Assembly: GCA_902729315.2 (NCBI GenBank)
Contig: LR746280.1
Span: forward strand, 3,517,001 to 3,581,000
Direction of reading: 5' to 3'
DNA: 64,000 nucleotides
Source of the DNA: Spirodela intermedia
Taxonomy: Eukaryota; Streptophyta; Magnoliopsida; Alismatales; Araceae
Shown: positions 61,378 through 64,000 of the stretch, one piece after another
Layout of the letters: each line of letters begins with the position of its first letter
Numbering within the stretch: the first letter of the stretch is position 1
Notes under the pieces: model-generated
Seen by the model: the letters and a program-made list of their open reading frames with translations, nothing else
Database searches by the model: none
Told to the model about the DNA's origin: nothing
Translations under genes and position numbers: made by a program

Positions 61378-62865
61378 TTACAAAGGAGCGGAAGAAGGGG
61401 ATAGATGACTTTGAGCGAGCTTTCCTCGCAGGTGCTCCATGAATTTTGGATTGGCTCTAAGCCTGTCCTTGATGTACGCAGTTCGGGTCTCCTTGACCAA
61501 ATCGTCAGCTCTGCGGGCATCATCAATCAGGGCATAAAGGGTCCTCAGGCAGTCCTTCCTATTCTCCTCCCGATGGTCGAACCTTAAGAAGACAAGAGGT
61601 CCCATGAAAATAAGAGACAAGCCCACTAAAATCAGCTTCAATAATCTGGTTGAAGAAGAATTTTCCTTTTCCGAAATGGACGGAAAATACTTTAAGATGG
61701 GAAGCATGAAAACTGAGTATTAACAAATTTGATATTTTCAAATATTTAGTTCGCGTCAACTGGCAAACGTGAATCGAACATGGTTCCAAGACTAATCGAG
61801 AATTTTAAAAAGTAAAGATTAGCAGAATCGCACAAGTCTTTACTTCACATCTTTATTGAGCGCTTCCGCAAGCCCCAAGGAACAAATAGACAAAAAACAC
61901 CCACATTCATGGGAGTCTGGTCAATATCTCATTAGCAATCCACTGATTAATGAATATTTTCTAGTGTGCTAATCCAATGTCCCTTTTTAGTTACTCATCT
62001 TTGGCAAAACTAACTTAACCAGCAATATCATTAAAGAAATTAAACCATCTTTAAGAAAAATTTCAAAAATATTTACAAAAATCAGTTGCAAAACTTACTG
62101 TGTTCATGTGATGTGTCAATGTCATGTGATGCGAAAAATTGACTAAAAGAAAGGATTACTATATTTCAAACCGCCATTTGAAATTTCAGCGACCTTAAGA
62201 AATTCCACTCGTGTCATCGCATCTAACTAATAACATAAGTAGAAAACCCCCCATCAGTAAAAATCCATATCATATTCTTCATAATTAAAGATATTTGACC
62301 AGAGAAATAAGAACAAGGGCAGAAATTTAGGCATCTTGAAGCAACAAATAACCTATGGTTGAACAGTAATCAGAAGATACCGAATTCCAATTTAAATAGT
62401 CAAATCATACAGTGCAATGTCACGTAAATAGGCAAGAGTTAGTGTTGTACCTCTCACTGATGAGAACAAGCTCATCTCTACCTGGATGATATCTCTTTCC
62501 AACAATTTCTCTCAGTCGTCGGAAAGCATGTCTTGAAAGGCCCAGTTCTTTCACAGTCACTGAAAGGTTGACCTTTCTGTTTTTCGGATGCCACGAATCT
62601 CCACCAGGTGCAAAGACTGCACGTGTTTCCCACTTCAGAATAGGTCCCTCACCTGGCGGGTTACTAAAGTCTTCTTTCGTTACTCCATCAGAAATCTTTT
62701 CTTCCTCAGTGGACTCATTTGCAAGCATCGTCTCTGAACATTCCAGAACCACCTTGTCCTCAAATTCTTTAAAGAGCTCATATGCCTCTTCAGGCTGCAG
62801 CTCTCCTTTTTCGCACATGTCTCCCAGTTCATAAAATCTTGCCTCAATCTTCTGTTTTATCTCAT
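61378..62865 (-). CDS. Mitochondrial small-subunit ribosomal protein mS35 (S24/S35), 3' part
   Basis: The two last exons are visible: 62865-62451 and 61582-61378, joined in frame across a GT-AG intron (…SERFDHREENRKDCLRTLY). They encode the conserved C-terminal half of the family: a helical segment MCEKGELQPEEAYELFKEFE, then WETRAVFAPGGDSWHPKNRK, VKELGLSRHAFRRLREIVGK and RYHPGRDEL, then HREENRKDCLRTLYALIDDA and RLRANPKFMEHLRGK. The match is to Arabidopsis AT4G21460/AT3G18240. The protein is a structural part of the mitochondrial ribosome small subunit, encoded in the nucleus; the presequence would be in the missing 5' exons. The start of the upper exon is set by the acceptor TTCATGTTAG at 62866; the ATG at 62884 lies in the intron. 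No upstream exon was recognised up to 64000, so the gene either continues beyond the window or is a 5'-truncated copy. Confidence 0.9.
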
Positions 62866-64000
62866 CTAACATGAAATCAGCCAAAACTATTTAGTGAAAG
62901 ATCCCCAAAATGAAAATCATTCATAAACAAGAAAAAGAAATACAAGTCCATCGATTATCACTAGTCAAATATTTTGCATTAGATAGACATACAACATCAG
63001 AAAAACTAATCCAAATCCAAAATATTAGACCACAATTACACAACATAAGATTGACAGACTTCTCAATATATAAAAGAACTCCATTATCGTCAGTGAAATT
63101 TAAAGCCATGATTAAAATACAGTCTTCTCATTGTAGCCGTTTGAATTTTTTTGGTTATGAGAGTTAATCATGAGATGTTTGTAAGCTGTTTAGTTTTCAA
63201 ATGAAAATTATGGTGTCCCTGATGCCATTAGTTTTCCTTATTCAGGGCCTTCATGCATCATATCTCACTGAAAACCTTGTTTCCAATTGTATCAACTTTC
63301 TGTCAATCATCGCAAATAAGTAAAATGCACCAATGATTTTTCTTTACCCAGCTAGTGTTGGAGGGATGAAACAACCAAGGGAAGGCCCCAAAACAATTGT
63401 GGTCCAACCACAACTTTTTCGGAAGAAATTTTCTCACGCTTGTTTTAAGTGCAATTCTTTTAAAATGGACATATCCAGGAACTTTGGCAATCAACTAACA
63501 TAGGTTATAACCCACTCATAGTTTCAAGTATTGTTTTTATGCAGTTTTAAAGGAGACACGTCACCGCCATATGCAAATATCAAGTGAAAAAGTACATTGT
63601 ACTACAGTGAGAAAAAAATCAAATTCCTGTAAAATTTAAGGAATATTCAATAATTTCTTCTTGAGAGTGTATACGCCTTTTACCCAATGAAGGTATTCAG
63701 TATTCCCCATTCCCTAAATTTTACTCGTATATTCGTCATTACAGTGCTTTCCCCTCACCTCCAGTACTCCCCATTCCTTCTCTCTTCAATTTCTCTTCGC
63801 ATCTACCAAGGTGACAGATGAATAAGAGGAATGAACTATAAAAATTCTTTTATATTTTCAATCATGTTCAGCAGGTGTAACCATGGATCATCTCCGATTT
63901 CCATTGCTCTAAACCGACACACTGGACACGTACAATAAGGCCACCATGAACATGTCCTCAATTACGCTGAAATTTAGTAGGAATGTCCCAATGTTCCTTC
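62866..64000. other. Probable mS35 intron, no further exon recognised
   Basis: AT-rich. Frames at 62910-63167 (+) and 63303-63494 (-) match nothing recognisable. If the gene is intact its 5' exons lie past 64000. Confidence 0.4.

Overview
This window is plant nuclear DNA. Three multi-exon genes with GT-AG introns belong to plant-type families, a fourth small gene looks intronless, and AT-rich gaps hold decayed LTR retrotransposons and microsatellites. GC-rich first exons and GC-rich leader DNA (HRZ/BTS exon 1, the small gene at 16.2-16.8 kb) next to AT-rich introns suggest a monocot outside the grasses. That placement is inference; no species is named.

Layout. 1-15.8 kb: gene-poor and AT-rich. 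It holds a badly decayed Ty1-copia element on the minus strand (GAG-pre-integrase, integrase, reverse transcriptase and RNase H traces between about 9.0 and 5.2 kb), split by a GC-rich block at 7.4-8.3 kb and bracketed by a diverged direct repeat (about 0.56-3.1 kb and 11.6-13.3 kb). 16.16-16.85 kb: a small, apparently intronless gene for a 228-residue Pro/Ala-rich protein of unknown function. 17.42-33.18 kb, with a leader reaching about 37.5-37.9 kb: a 23-coding-exon gene for a WD40, cryptotudor-like and bromodomain protein of the BRWD/PHIP family (predicted 1745 aa). 39.58-50.06 kb: a 14-exon gene for a BRUTUS/HRZ iron-sensing E3 ligase with three hemerythrin domains, CHY and CTCHY zinc fingers, RING and zinc ribbon (predicted 1247 aa). 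50.1-51.3 kb: GC-rich promoter-side DNA. 51.3-60.6 kb: AT-rich intergenic DNA with retroelement traces, short duplications and one GC-rich island. 61.38-62.87 kb: the last two exons of a mitochondrial ribosomal small-subunit protein gene (mS35, S24/S35 family); its 5' part is not found in the window.

All four genes lie on the minus strand. Exon models were made by matching reading frame, splice sites and remembered family sequence. Both long models close in frame over every junction (5238 nt and 3744 nt including stop), which is good internal support. The genes belong to different processes: chromatin reading and probable CUL4 substrate selection, iron homeostasis, and mitochondrial translation. 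They are not an operon or a shared pathway.

I found no convincing novel system. The best leads are: a conserved-looking N-terminus of the BRWD gene that lies in frame upstream of the first usable ATG and carries ATA where ATG is expected; a HRZ protein ending directly after the zinc ribbon; three higher-order copies in a GATGGT-type satellite; a 123-bp tandem duplication inside a HRZ intron; and the GC-rich block sitting inside the copia integrase.
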